Assembly (NCBI RefSeq): GCF_019880305.1
Contig: NZ_CP082301.1
Span: 3,410,001 to 3,474,000, forward strand
DNA from: Streptomyces decoyicus
Lineage (GTDB): Bacteria > Actinomycetota > Actinomycetes > Streptomycetales > Streptomycetaceae
DNA: 64,000 bases
Reading direction: 5' to 3'
Positions 51,698-62,676 of this stretch are shown in pieces. The first letter of the stretch is position 1. Each line of letters begins with the position of its first letter. Made by a program: the position numbers and the translations under genes. Under the pieces are notes generated by a model. It was not told where the DNA came from, ran no database searches, and worked only from the letters and a program-made list of their open reading frames with translations.

Positions 51698-54256
51698 ATG
51701 TTCCGTACCGCCTTGCGCAATGTGCTTGCGCACAAGGCCCGGCTGCTGATGACCGTCCTCGCCGTGATGCTCGGCGTGGCCTTCGTCTCCGGCACCCTGG
51801 TCTTCACCTCGACCATCTCCGACGCCTTCCGTGCCGGCTCCCAGAAGAGCTTCGACCACGTCGATGTCGCCGTGCTTCCCTCGTCGCCCGACGGGCCTCC
51901 CGGCACCCGGGCCGAGGACCCCCGGCTCGACGGCAAGGCGCTCGACACCGTGTCCCGTCTCCCCGGCGCCGCCTCCGTCACCGGCATCGTCACCGGCTAC
52001 ACCGGAATCGGCGACAAGGACGGCAAGCTGATCGGCTCGGGCCAGAGCCGCGGCAGCAACTACTTCCCCGGCAAGGACGGCAAGGACGCCCGCTACCCGA
52101 TGAAGCAGGGCACGGCCCCCACCGGCGCGGACCAGTTCGCGCTGGACGCGGGCACCGCCACGAAGGGCGGCTACCACGTCGGCGACACCGTCCGGATATC
52201 CGCCGACGGACCGGTCCGGCAGCAGAAGCTGACCGGCATCTTCACCACCGACGACGGCCGGGTCGCCGCCGGCGGCTCGCTGGCCCTGTTCGACACCCGG
52301 ACCGCGCAGAAGCTGTTCGGACTGTCCGGCGGATACACCGAGATCGACGTCGAGGCCGCGGCCGGGACGTCCCAGGCCGCACTCCAGCAGGCGATCGGCA
52401 AGGCGCTGCCCAAGGACAGCGCCACCACCTCCACCGGCAAGGAACTCGCCGACGCCGAAGCCAAGGTGATCGACGACAACATGCAGGGCATGAAGACCGC
52501 CCTGCTGGCCTTCGCCGCCGTCGCACTCTTCGTCGGCATCTTCCTCATCGCCAACACCTTCACCATGCTGGTCGCCCAGCGCACCAAGGAGCTGGCGCTG
52601 CTGCGGGCGGTCGGCGCGAGCCGGCGTCAGGTCACCCGCTCGGTCCTGATCGAGGCGTTCTTCGTCGGTGCGATCGCCGGGGTCTCCGGCCTGGTGGCCG
52701 GAATCGGCATCGCCGCACTGCTGCGGGAGGTGCTGAACGGCTTCGTCGCGACGTTCCCCGAGGGGCCGCTGGTGGTCTCGCCCTCCACGGCCGTCGCCGC
52801 CCTGGGCATCGGCACCCTCATCACGGTGCTGGCCGCCTGGCTGCCCGCGCGGCGCGGCGCGAAGGTTCCGCCGGTCGCCGCGATGAACAGCGTGCACGCC
52901 GTCGCCACCACCAAGTCACTGCTGGTCCGCAACACCCTCGGCGCGCTCGTCGCGGGCATCGGCACGGCCTCGGTCGTCGTCGCCACCTCCGTGTACGAGG
53001 GCGACGACACCAGCAAGATCATGCTGGGCGGCGGCGGGATGCTGCTGCTGGTCGGCGTGTTCATCCTGACGCCGCTGCTGTCCCGTCCGCTGATCGCGCT
53101 GGCCACCCCCGTCCTGCGTGCCTTCGGCATCTCCGGCCTCCTCGCCCGGCAGAACGCGCTGCGCAATCCGCGCCGTACGGCCACCACCGCCTCCGCGCTG
53201 ATGATCGGGCTGACCCTGATCACCGGCATGACGGTGATCGCGGGCAGCACGCAGAAGGGCATCGACAAGCTGGCCGTCGACGCGCTCAAGGCCGACTACA
53301 CCATCTCGATGGAGGGCAACACGCAGCTGCCCACCACCGCGGAGAAGAAGGTCCGCGACCTGCCCGGTGTCACCGCCCTCACCCCGCTGCGGGAGGGCAT
53401 GGCGAAGATCGGCACCGGCAGCGCGGCCCGGCAGCCGACCCAGCTGACCGGCGTGGACGGCGCACAGTTCGGCTCGCTCGTCCGGCCCGGCATCAGCGAG
53501 GGGTCGCTCGCCACCCTGCGCGGCGACCGGGTCCTGGTGGACGAGGACACCGCCACCCGCAACGGCTGGCGGGCCGGCTCGCGGCTCCCCGTGACGTTCG
53601 AGGACGGCAAGACGGCCACCCTGACCGTCTCGGGGGTCTACCAGGGCAACCAGATGCTCAACGGCGTCTTCGTGGACAACCGCACGCTGGCTCCGCATCA
53701 GAAGGACATCAGCGACAAGCAGCTGCTGGTCAAGATGGCCGACGGCGCGACCGACGCGCACAAGGACGAGCTGGTCGAGGCGCTCGGCAAGAACCCGGCG
53801 GTCACCGTCGCGGACAAGAAGGACGTCTCGAACGCCATCGCCTCGATGTTCACCCTGCTGCTGAACATGCTCTACGGCCTGCTGGCCATGGCCGTGATCG
53901 TCGCGGTGCTCGGGGTCATCAACACCCTGGCGATGTCGGTCTTCGAACGCTCGCAGGAGATCGGCATGCTGCGGGCGATCGGCTTGGACCGGCGCGGCAT
54001 CAAGCGGATGGTGCGGCTGGAGTCACTGGTCATCTCGCTGTTCGGCGGGGTGCTCGGCATCGGGCTCGGAGTGTTCATGGGCTGGGCGGTCGGTCAGCTG
54101 ATCAGCGCCCACCTGTCCACCTACGAACTGGTGCTGCCCTGGGCCCGGATGGGCCTCTTCCTCGGCCTGGCCGCGCTCGTCGGCGTACTGGCCGCCCTGT
54201 GGCCGGCGTTCCGGGCCGCGAGGCTGAACATGCTGGCGGCCATCAAGGCCGAATGA
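51698..54256 (+). CDS. FtsX/MacB-type ABC transporter permease
   Basis: Membrane protein of 852 residues with the duplicated layout of large Gram-positive FtsX exporters. It has an N-terminal TM helix (LLMTVLAVMLGVAFVSG) followed by a long extracytoplasmic domain, then a first FtsX four-helix region near residues 265-395. Further TM helices near 410-480 lead to a second external domain, and a second FtsX region closes the protein from about 710. RTKELALLRAVGASRRQ and RSQEIGMLRAIGLDRR are the paired coupling motifs. Start ATG 51698. It needs the ATPase encoded just upstream, which is broken here. Confidence 0.9.
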   Translation: MFRTALRNVLAHKARLLMTVLAVMLGVAFVSGTLVFTSTISDAFRAGSQKSFDHVDVAVLPSSPDGPPGTRAEDPRLDGKALDTVSRLPGAASVTGIVTGYTGIGDKDGKLIGSGQSRGSNYFPGKDGKDARYPMKQGTAPTGADQFALDAGTATKGGYHVGDTVRISADGPVRQQKLTGIFTTDDGRVAAGGSLALFDTRTAQKLFGLSGGYTEIDVEAAAGTSQAALQQAIGKALPKDSATTSTGKELADAEAKVIDDNMQGMKTALLAFAAVALFVGIFLIANTFTMLVAQRTKELALLRAVGASRRQVTRSVLIEAFFVGAIAGVSGLVAGIGIAALLREVLNGFVATFPEGPLVVSPSTAVAALGIGTLITVLAAWLPARRGAKVPPVAAMNSVHAVATTKSLLVRNTLGALVAGIGTASVVVATSVYEGDDTSKIMLGGGGMLLLVGVFILTPLLSRPLIALATPVLRAFGISGLLARQNALRNPRRTATTASALMIGLTLITGMTVIAGSTQKGIDKLAVDALKADYTISMEGNTQLPTTAEKKVRDLPGVTALTPLREGMAKIGTGSAARQPTQLTGVDGAQFGSLVRPGISEGSLATLRGDRVLVDEDTATRNGWRAGSRLPVTFEDGKTATLTVSGVYQGNQMLNGVFVDNRTLAPHQKDISDKQLLVKMADGATDAHKDELVEALGKNPAVTVADKKDVSNAIASMFTLLLNMLYGLLAMAVIVAVLGVINTLAMSVFERSQEIGMLRAIGLDRRGIKRMVRLESLVISLFGGVLGIGLGVFMGWAVGQLISAHLSTYELVLPWARMGLFLGLAALVGVLAALWPAFRAARLNMLAAIKAE

Positions 54257-54279
54257 CGCCCCCGTCTCCGGCCCCCGGC

Positions 54280-54315
54280 CCGCCCACCCGCTCCGTCACG
54301 GCAGCGGGTGGGCGG
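54280..54315. terminator. Bidirectional hairpin terminator, 13-bp stem
   Basis: Arms 54280-54292 and 54303-54315 are exact complements with a 10-base loop, between convergent genes ending at 54256 (+) and 54323 (-). Confidence 0.85.
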
Positions 54316-54322
54316 ACGGCGT

Positions 54323-55666
54323 TCAGCCGCGGTGGGTGCCGGAGCGCCACTCGCGCGCCCGCAGCGGCATCCCCGAGGCCCCGGGCTCCGGCGTACGGAC
54401 GGCCAGCACCTGGTTGACTCCTATCCGGTTGCGCTCGAAGGACAGCGCGCACGCGGCCATGTACAGCCGCCACACCCGGGCCCGCCCCACGGACGTGAGC
54501 CGCGCGGCCTCGTCCCAGTGCCGCTCCAGGTTGGCGACCCAGCGCCGCAGCGTCAGCGCATAGTGCTCACGGATCGCCTCCACGTCCCGCACCTCGAACC
54601 CGGCCTCTTCCAGCTGGCCGACGGTCCGGCCGAGCGGCGCCAGCTCACCGTCCGGGAACACATACCGGTCGATGAACTCGTCGACGTGATACGTCTCCTC
54701 GTCGGCCACCGGCCGGCGGGCGATCTGGTGGTTGAGCAGCCGCCCGCCGGGCCTCAGCAGGGAGTACAGCGCCTCGGCGTACTCCGCGTACTGCGTCCGG
54801 CCGACATGCTCGGCCATCCCGATCGAGGAGACGGCGTCGAACGGCTCGTCCTTGATCTCGCGGTAGTCCTGCACCCGGATCTCGATCCGGTCGGCCAGCC
54901 CGGCCTCGGCGATGCGCTTACGGGCGAAGGTGGCCTGCTCCTCGGAGAGCGTGATGCCGACCGCCCGTACGCCGTACTCGCGGGCCGCGTGCAGCACCAT
55001 CGAACCCCAGCCGCAGCCGACGTCGAGCAGCCGCGCGCCCTCCTGGAGCCCGAGCTTGCGGCAGATCAGGTCGAGCTTGTCGCGCTGGGCGTCCTCAAGA
55101 CTGCCGACAGCGTCTCCGGTGGTCTCCGCGGGCCCCCAGTAGGCGCACGAGTAGACCATCGACGGACCGAGCACCAAGGCGTAGAAGTCGTTGCCGACGT
55201 CGTAGTGGTGGCTGATGGCTTCCTTGTCGCGCCGCAGGGTGTGCAGCGGTCCACGACGGCGTCTGACCTCTTCCGCGGGCGGCGTCGGCGGGACCGGGAC
55301 GCCGGCCAGGGTCAGCATCTCCCGGGCGGCGGCGCGGATCTCCGGACGGGCCAGGGCGCGCAGCACGGCGGCGCGCTGCGGTTTGGGGGCGTCGGTGCCG
55401 CGCTCCCAGATCAGACCGGCGAGCACATCGAGCGCGGCGTAGAGATCGCCCTCGATATCGAGGTCGCCGGCCACCCACGCACGGGCCAGACCCAGCTCAC
55501 CCGGCTTGAACAGCAGCCGCCGCAACGCCCGGCGATTGCGGATGACGAGTGTGGGTGCCCCCGGCGGGCCGGACTCGCTGCGGTCCCAGGCGCGGATCCG
55601 TACGGGGAGCGGGGCTCCCAGCACCTCCTCGGCGAGCTTGGTGAGCCGTCCAGCGGCGTCGGCCAT
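54323..55666 (-). CDS. Cyclopropane-fatty-acyl-phospholipid synthase-like methyltransferase
   Basis: SAM-dependent lipid methyltransferase of 447 residues. The CFA-type N-terminal domain (RALRRLLFKPGELGLARAW) precedes HHYDVGNDFYALVLG, the SAM loop LLDVGCGWGS and SSIGMAEHVG. It should methylenate or methylate unsaturated acyl chains in the membrane. ATG at 55666 lies nine bases after GGAGG; the GTG at 55675 is too close to that site. Confidence 0.9.
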   Translation of the reverse strand: MADAAGRLTKLAEEVLGAPLPVRIRAWDRSESGPPGAPTLVIRNRRALRRLLFKPGELGLARAWVAGDLDIEGDLYAALDVLAGLIWERGTDAPKPQRAAVLRALARPEIRAAAREMLTLAGVPVPPTPPAEEVRRRRGPLHTLRRDKEAISHHYDVGNDFYALVLGPSMVYSCAYWGPAETTGDAVGSLEDAQRDKLDLICRKLGLQEGARLLDVGCGWGSMVLHAAREYGVRAVGITLSEEQATFARKRIAEAGLADRIEIRVQDYREIKDEPFDAVSSIGMAEHVGRTQYAEYAEALYSLLRPGGRLLNHQIARRPVADEETYHVDEFIDRYVFPDGELAPLGRTVGQLEEAGFEVRDVEAIREHYALTLRRWVANLERHWDEAARLTSVGRARVWRLYMAACALSFERNRIGVNQVLAVRTPEPGASGMPLRAREWRSGTHRG

Positions 55667-55802
55667 GTCGCACACCTCCGTGTTGACGAGTCGGGCAAAG
55701 AAGTTTCACCCACCACGTAAACGCCAATGGGGCGCCCAGATAGTCCCGTTCACACGCAAGAGAACCGCAAACCGCCTGGTTTTCGCCAGAGCGGACACGC
55801 CA

Positions 55803-55836
55803 AAGGGCGTCCGCCCCACGGATGGCGGACGCCCTT
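55803..55836 (-). terminator. Hairpin terminator downstream of ndh, 13-bp stem
   Basis: Arms 55803-55815 and 55824-55836 are perfectly complementary, 8-base loop, 30 bp beyond the ndh stop. Confidence 0.88.
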
Positions 55837-55866
55837 CGGGCTGGTCGGAGTACCCGACCGGGAAAT

Positions 55867-57258
55867 TCAGGAAGCCTTGGCCTTCGTCTTGTCCCCGGCC
55901 TCGGCGGCGGTCGGCGGCGCCGGCGCCGGCTTGGCGGCCTCGTAGAACTCCTCGCGGGGGTTCTCCATGGCGCCGAGCGAGACGACCTCGCGCTTGAGGA
56001 ACATGGCCAGCGTCCAGTCGGCGAAGACCCGGATCTTGCGGTTGAACGTCGGCATCGCCATACCGTGGTACGCGCGGTGCATGTACCAGGCGAGACGGCC
56101 CTTGAGCTTGATCTTCATCTTGCCCATGACGATCATCGCGACGCCCTTGTGCAGGCCCAGACCGGCGACCGCACCCTTGTTGGCGTGGCTGTAGTCCTTC
56201 TGCGGGAAGCCGCGCATCCCGGACACCACGTTGTCGCCGAGGATCTTGGCCTGCCGCAGCGCGTGCTGCGCGTTCGGCGGGCACCAGGCGTTCTCGTTGC
56301 CGGCCTTGCGCCCGACCAGGTCGGGGACCTGCGCGTTGTCGCCGGCCGCCCAGATGTAGTCGGTGCCCTGCACCTGGAGGGTGGTCCCGGTGTCGACGTG
56401 GCCGCGCGGGCCGAGCGGCAGACCGAAGCGGGCCAGCGCCGGGTTCGGCTTGACGCCCGCGGTCCACACGATGGTGTTGGAGTCGACCTCGAGGCCGTTG
56501 TTGAGCTTCACGTGGCCGTCGACGCAGGAGTCCATGCCGGTCTTGAGGTAGACCTCGACGCCGCGGCTCTCGAGGTGCTCCTTGCCGTAGGCACCGAGCT
56601 TCGGGCCGACCTCGGGGAGGATCTTGTCGGCGACGTCGACCAGCAGGAAGCGCATGTCCTCGCGCTTCACGTTGTTGTAGTACTTCGCGGCATCACGGGC
56701 CATGTCCTCGACCTCGCCGATGGTCTCCGCACCCGCGAAGCCACCGCCCACGAAGACGAAGGTCAGCGCCTTGCGGCGGACGTCCTCGTCGGTCGTGGAG
56801 TCGGCCTTGTCCAGCTGCTCCAGCACGTGGTTGCGCAGGCCGATGGCCTCTTCCACGCCCTTCATGCCGATGCCGTTCTCGGCCAGACCGGGGATCGGGA
56901 AGGTACGGGAGACCGCGCCCATCGCGATGACCAGGTAGTCGAAGGGCAGCTCGTACGCCTCGCCGACCAGCGGGGCGATCGTCGCCACCTTGCGGTCCTG
57001 GTCGATGGTCGTGACCCGGCCGGTGAGAACCTCCGCCTTGGGGAGCACGCGTCGTAGCGGAACCACGACGTGGCGGGGGGAGATGCTGCCGGCCGCAGCT
57101 TCAGGGAGGAAGGGCTGGTACGTCATGTACGAGCGCGGGTCGACGACCGTGACGGTCGCCTCGCCGTACCGCATCTTCTTGAGGATGCGACGTGCCGCGT
57201 ACAGGCCTACGTACCCACCGCCTACAACGAGGATCCTGGGACGCTCCGTGGTGCTCAT
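55867..57258 (-). CDS. ndh: Type II NADH dehydrogenase
   Basis: Membrane-associated, non-proton-pumping NADH:quinone oxidoreductase of 463 residues. It has two dinucleotide loops, VVGGGYVGL for FAD and FVGGGFAGAE for NADH, the flavin motif WAAGDNAQVPD and the quinone-site stretch AWCPPNAQHALRQ. A C-terminal hydrophobic/amphipathic segment should anchor it to the membrane. ATG at 57258 (MSTTERPRIL). Single-gene unit with its own terminator. Confidence 0.93.
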   Translation of the reverse strand: MSTTERPRILVVGGGYVGLYAARRILKKMRYGEATVTVVDPRSYMTYQPFLPEAAAGSISPRHVVVPLRRVLPKAEVLTGRVTTIDQDRKVATIAPLVGEAYELPFDYLVIAMGAVSRTFPIPGLAENGIGMKGVEEAIGLRNHVLEQLDKADSTTDEDVRRKALTFVFVGGGFAGAETIGEVEDMARDAAKYYNNVKREDMRFLLVDVADKILPEVGPKLGAYGKEHLESRGVEVYLKTGMDSCVDGHVKLNNGLEVDSNTIVWTAGVKPNPALARFGLPLGPRGHVDTGTTLQVQGTDYIWAAGDNAQVPDLVGRKAGNENAWCPPNAQHALRQAKILGDNVVSGMRGFPQKDYSHANKGAVAGLGLHKGVAMIVMGKMKIKLKGRLAWYMHRAYHGMAMPTFNRKIRVFADWTLAMFLKREVVSLGAMENPREEFYEAAKPAPAPPTAAEAGDKTKAKAS

Positions 57259-57565
57259 GCAATCGAGTATCCACCCCCACATGGGGGGTCGCTCGTGAGC
57301 CCCTTCACAAGCACTCCGGAGGCATCTGCTACACTCCGCCGCCTTCGTGACCGACGCCATAGTCCAATCCGGAACCACCGTGCTACGCGAGGCGTTGGAG
57401 ACCCCTGTTGATCAGGGATTGTGGCCCGCCGGGCGGAGGAAACACCCTCCGCGCGAGCGCGCCGCCCACGCATCGGCAGCCGCGCATTTTCCGGGTCCAG
57501 GCGCCCTGAAGCCTTCGAATGAGGGTCGGACGATCAGATTGTTCGTCCAACGGGAGGCTTTTTCA

Positions 57566-57581
57566 TGTGAAGGATTTCACG
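57566..57581. promoter_or_regulatory. Candidate Rex (NADH/NAD redox) operator
   Basis: TGTGAAGGATTTCACG fits the Streptomyces Rex operator TGTGAACNNNTTCACA except at two positions, with an inverted GTGAA/TTCAC core. It lies about 310 bp upstream of ndh, a gene whose control by NADH redox state would make sense. The distance is long unless the ndh leader is long. Confidence 0.4.
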
Positions 57582-57670
57582 AACTTTCTCCGCGGACCCG
57601 TCCGCGGGGCCTCCCGGCACCCCCCGAAGGGCGCTCGGACGGGCAATCCGCCGCTCGAAAGGCCACGCGG

Positions 57671-57693
57671 CAGAGGCCCGTTGCCGGCCTCTG
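57671..57693 (-). terminator. Hairpin terminator downstream of ppx
   Basis: CAGAGGCC at 57671-57678 pairs with GGCCTCTG at 57686-57693, 18 bp beyond the ppx stop. Confidence 0.75.
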
Positions 57694-57710
57694 CCGCACC
57701 CCGCAATGCC

Positions 57711-58655
57711 TCAGCCGGCGAGGCTCCAGGCGATGCCGTCCAGGATGTCGTGCTCGCTGACGACGACCTCCCCGGCGCCCGTCCGCTCCATGATCGACAG
57801 CAGTACGAGCGCACCCGCGGCGATCACGTCGACCCGGCCCGGGTGCATGACGGGGATGGCCGCGCGCTCGGCATGGGTGGAGGACAGCAGCATGCCGGTG
57901 ATCTCGCGGACCTTCGCCAGGGAGATCCGGGAGTGGTGAATGGCCTCGGAGTCGTACTGGCCCAGGCCCAGCGCGATCGCGGCGACCGTGGTCACGGAGC
58001 CCGCCAGGCCCACGAGGGTGGCGGCCTCGCCCAGCGGGACGGTCTCCTCGGCCCGGTCCAGTGCCGCCGCGACATCGGCCTTTATGGCCGCGATCTGCCC
58101 CGGGGCCGGCGGGTCGCTGATGTCGCCGCCGTGCACCAGGTGCCGCTCGGTCATCCGGACGCAGCCGACGTCGACCGAGCGCGCGGCGCGGACGGACTCG
58201 CTGCCGAGGACGAACTCGGTCGAGCCGCCGCCGATGTCGACCACCAGGAAGGGCCGCTCGAGATCCGCGCGGGCGGTGAGCTCCTTGGTGGCGCCGTTGA
58301 AGGAGAACTCCGCCTCCTGGTCACCGGTGATCACCTCGGGCTCCACGCCCAGGATGTCCACCACACCGCGGACGAAGTCCTCGCGGTTCTCGGCGTCCCG
58401 GGAGGCGGAGGTCGCCACGAAGCGGACCTGCTCGGCGCCCAGGCCCTTGATCACCGCGGCGTACTCCCGGCAGGCCGCGAAGGTGCGCTCCAGCGCCTCG
58501 GGCGCCAGCCGCCCGGTACGGTCGACGCCCTGGCCCAGCCGGACGATCTGCATCCGGCGGTCGAGGTCCTTCAGCTCACCCGTCGCCGGGTCGGCGTCGG
58601 CGACCAGCAGCCGGATGGAGTTCGTACCGCAGTCGATGGCGGCGACCCGCTTCAC
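57711..58655 (-). CDS. ppx: Exopolyphosphatase/guanosine pentaphosphatase family protein
   Basis: Ppx/GppA protein of 314 residues with the ASKHA-fold motifs AAIDCGTNSIRLLV, VVDIGGGSTEF and LVGLAGSVTTVAAI. It covers only the two-domain catalytic core, as in other actinobacterial paralogues. It hydrolyses polyphosphate or pppGpp. GTG at 58655 overlaps the DUF501 stop (GTGA). Confidence 0.92.
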   Translation of the reverse strand: MKRVAAIDCGTNSIRLLVADADPATGELKDLDRRMQIVRLGQGVDRTGRLAPEALERTFAACREYAAVIKGLGAEQVRFVATSASRDAENREDFVRGVVDILGVEPEVITGDQEAEFSFNGATKELTARADLERPFLVVDIGGGSTEFVLGSESVRAARSVDVGCVRMTERHLVHGGDISDPPAPGQIAAIKADVAAALDRAEETVPLGEAATLVGLAGSVTTVAAIALGLGQYDSEAIHHSRISLAKVREITGMLLSSTHAERAAIPVMHPGRVDVIAAGALVLLSIMERTGAGEVVVSEHDILDGIAWSLAG

Positions 58656-59212
58656 TTGGCGTCTCCTTCGGGAGCATCCTGGGCTACCGGGGTGTCCTGG
58701 CAGGGCGTCACGCACGGCCCCTTCTTCCACCACTCCGGCAGCATCGCGAGGGCCTCGTCGCCGAGCGGGTTGACGCCCGGCCCGGCCGCCAGCGAATGGC
58801 CGACGAGGACGTGCAGGCACTTGACCCGGTCCGGCATGCCGCCCGCGCTCGGGAAGCCTTGCAGCACCTCGATGGCGTCCCGCCGGCGGATGTAGTCCTC
58901 ATGAGCGGCCCGGTAGGCGGCAGCCAGCTCAGGGTCGGCCGCCAGCCGCTCGGTCATCTCCTTCATCACGCCGTTGGCCTCCAGCGTGCCGATCGCGGAG
59001 GCCGCGCGCGGGCAGGTGAGGTAGTAGAGCGTGGGGAAGGGCGTGCCGTCCTCCAGGCGCGGCGCCGTCTCGACGACATCCGGCTGCCCGCAGGGGCAGC
59101 GGTGCGCGATGGCGCGCAGGCCGCGCGGCGGGCGGCCGAGCTGTTCCCGGAAGGCGGCGATGTCCGCGTCGGTGGGCTCGGTGGGCTCGGTCTGGGGCGG
59201 GGGGGTGTCCAT
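58652..59212 (-). CDS. DUF501 family protein
   Basis: 186-residue actinobacterial protein with conserved HRCPCGQPDVVETAPRL and FPTLYYLTCPR, the latter two Cys regions suggesting metal or iron-sulfur binding. The function is unknown. A hydrophilic 30-residue N-terminal tail precedes the domain. The order eno, divIC-like, DUF501, ppx is conserved in Streptomyces. Confidence 0.88.
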   Translation of the reverse strand: MDTPPPQTEPTEPTDADIAAFREQLGRPPRGLRAIAHRCPCGQPDVVETAPRLEDGTPFPTLYYLTCPRAASAIGTLEANGVMKEMTERLAADPELAAAYRAAHEDYIRRRDAIEVLQGFPSAGGMPDRVKCLHVLVGHSLAAGPGVNPLGDEALAMLPEWWKKGPCVTPCQDTPVAQDAPEGDAK

Positions 59213-59317
59213 GTGCGCTTTCGGTGAGGTGAGTGGTGAGGTGACGGCGGGCCGGGGCGGGCCGTCCCGTGCCGACATTACGGGCTGCCGCCCGGCGGCG
59301 GTACGGGCAGGCCGCGG

Positions 59318-59770
59318 CTACCGCTTGTCGGCCGCGTCGACGGTGTCCCACAGGTTCTCGTACCAGGGGCGCTGCGCCGCTTGCGGCCCCTTCGGTGCGG
59401 AGCCGGTGCCGGAGCCGTCCTGGACGATGTATCCGGTCTCGCCCGGCATGACGTAGTGCAGATGCCGGCGGGCCTGCTGGCGTACGTACTCCGGGTCCTG
59501 CCAGCGGGCCTTCTGCTCGCGCAGCCGGTCCAGGGCGGCGCCGGCGTCCTGGGCCTTGCGGCGCTGGTCGGCGATGTCCGAACGCTGGGAGACGTACTGC
59601 CTTATGGGATACGCGAGGGCGACGACCAGGGAGCACATCACCAGCGCCAGCAGTGCGGCACGGCCGGTGAGGCGGTTGCGGCGGGGCGGGCGGGCTCGGT
59701 AGACGCGGGCGGCGGCCTGCTCGCCGAGCGCCTTGAGTCGGGTCGCGGTCGAGAACCGGTCCGCGGGCAC
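59318..59770 (-). CDS. FtsB/DivIC-like septum formation protein
   Basis: Bitopic membrane protein of 150 residues. It has a basic cytoplasmic N-terminus, one TM helix (ALLALVMCSLVVALAYPI), then an external coiled coil (QRSDIADQRRKAQDAGAALDRLREQKARW) and YVRQQARRHLHYVMPGE, the family end motif. Part of the FtsQ-L-B type divisome subcomplex. GTG start at 59770. Confidence 0.9.
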   Translation of the reverse strand: MPADRFSTATRLKALGEQAAARVYRARPPRRNRLTGRAALLALVMCSLVVALAYPIRQYVSQRSDIADQRRKAQDAGAALDRLREQKARWQDPEYVRQQARRHLHYVMPGETGYIVQDGSGTGSAPKGPQAAQRPWYENLWDTVDAADKR

Positions 59771-59813
59771 GTCGTCTCCCCTTCACTGACTGACGCCTGA
59801 CTGCTTCAAGCAG

Positions 59814-59856
59814 GTACGTCCCCGGCAACGGTACGGGACCGTCGCCGGGGACGTAC
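59814..59856 (-). terminator. Hairpin terminator downstream of eno
   Basis: Arms 59814-59826 and 59844-59856 are 13-bp perfect complements, with a second inner stem ACGGT/ACCGT. Lies between eno and the divIC-like gene. Confidence 0.88.
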
Positions 59857-59930
59857 GGGGTGCCGGGCGGTTTGGCGCGCCCGATCAGCCCCTGCTGCCC
59901 TGACCGGCCCGGCAGCGGGCCGCCTGCGGG

Positions 59931-61473
<1,543 letters not shown>

Positions 61474-61516
61474 CCCCGCCCCGGCGCGCTCGGGGGAAGG
61501 GCGCGCCGGGGCGGGG
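61474..61516 (-). terminator. Hairpin terminator downstream of the Rpf/LysM gene, 16-bp stem
   Basis: Arms 61474-61489 and 61501-61516 are exact complements with an 11-base loop; 62 bp past the stop at 61579. Confidence 0.88.
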
Positions 61517-61578
61517 CGGTCTCACGGGGGAAGGGGGCCCGCCGCTCGGGCCCGCCCGCGTCCCGGTGAGGGAGGGAC

Positions 61579-62259
<681 letters not shown>

Positions 62260-62261
62260 TC

Positions 62262-62430
62262 ACCGACGCCTACGAGGTGAGCTGTCGGGTTCGGGCTGTG
62301 AGAAATCGCCCGGCCGCGTGCGCGTGGCGCACGTGGCTTCACCCCAAGCCGGTGGACCCGCTTTCACGGGTGGGGCCGGCACGTACCTTGGGTCCCCCGC
62401 TCCTGCCTTCGGCGCTTGCGCGTCAAGTGC
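62262..62430 (-). promoter_or_regulatory. c-di-AMP (ydaO-yuaA) riboswitch
   Basis: On the minus strand the leader has the conserved 3' block CCGAACCCGACAGCTCACCT followed by GTAGGCGT, the internal GGGGTGAAGCC, and GGGGGACCCA near the 5' end, all in the order of the ydaO family. It ends about 20 bp before the rpfA start. In Streptomyces these riboswitches commonly control Rpf-type cell wall hydrolases; c-di-AMP usually lowers expression. The 5' limit is approximate. Confidence 0.87.
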
Positions 62431-62579
62431 CTCCGATCACCGGCAGGATTCGGCGTGTGATCAAAGGGCCCGCTTTGGCGAGCGGTCCTGACGTTAAGCA
62501 GTAACCGCCCTGGGGTTCAAACCCCATCATGTGAACCAAGTTGACCGTTTTTGATCACGGGCAGGTCACATATCCGCAG

Positions 62580-62620
62580 GTGAACCCCGGTTCGATGAGG
62601 CGGGACGAACCGGGGTTCAC
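62580..62620 (-). terminator. Hairpin terminator downstream of the second Rpf gene, 15-bp stem
   Basis: Arms 62580-62594 and 62606-62620 are perfect complements; 57 bp past the stop at 62677. Confidence 0.88.
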
Positions 62621-62676
62621 CGTTAGTCAACGAGAGCCTTGTCTCACTTTCCCCAAAAGCGGGCGAAGGTGGCGAA

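Larger units (their letters stand above)
57259..57710. other. Intergenic region upstream of ndh
   Basis: 452 bp between the ndh start and the ppx stop. It contains the ppx terminator (57671-57693) and a Rex-like inverted repeat (57566-57581). The rest should be the ndh promoter and leader. Open frames in it look spurious. Confidence 0.6.

Noticed and set aside
57347..57760. Open frame of 137 codons upstream of ndh
   Set aside because: It runs through the ppx terminator and into the 3' end of ppx on the opposite strand; composition is Arg/Pro-rich without motifs.
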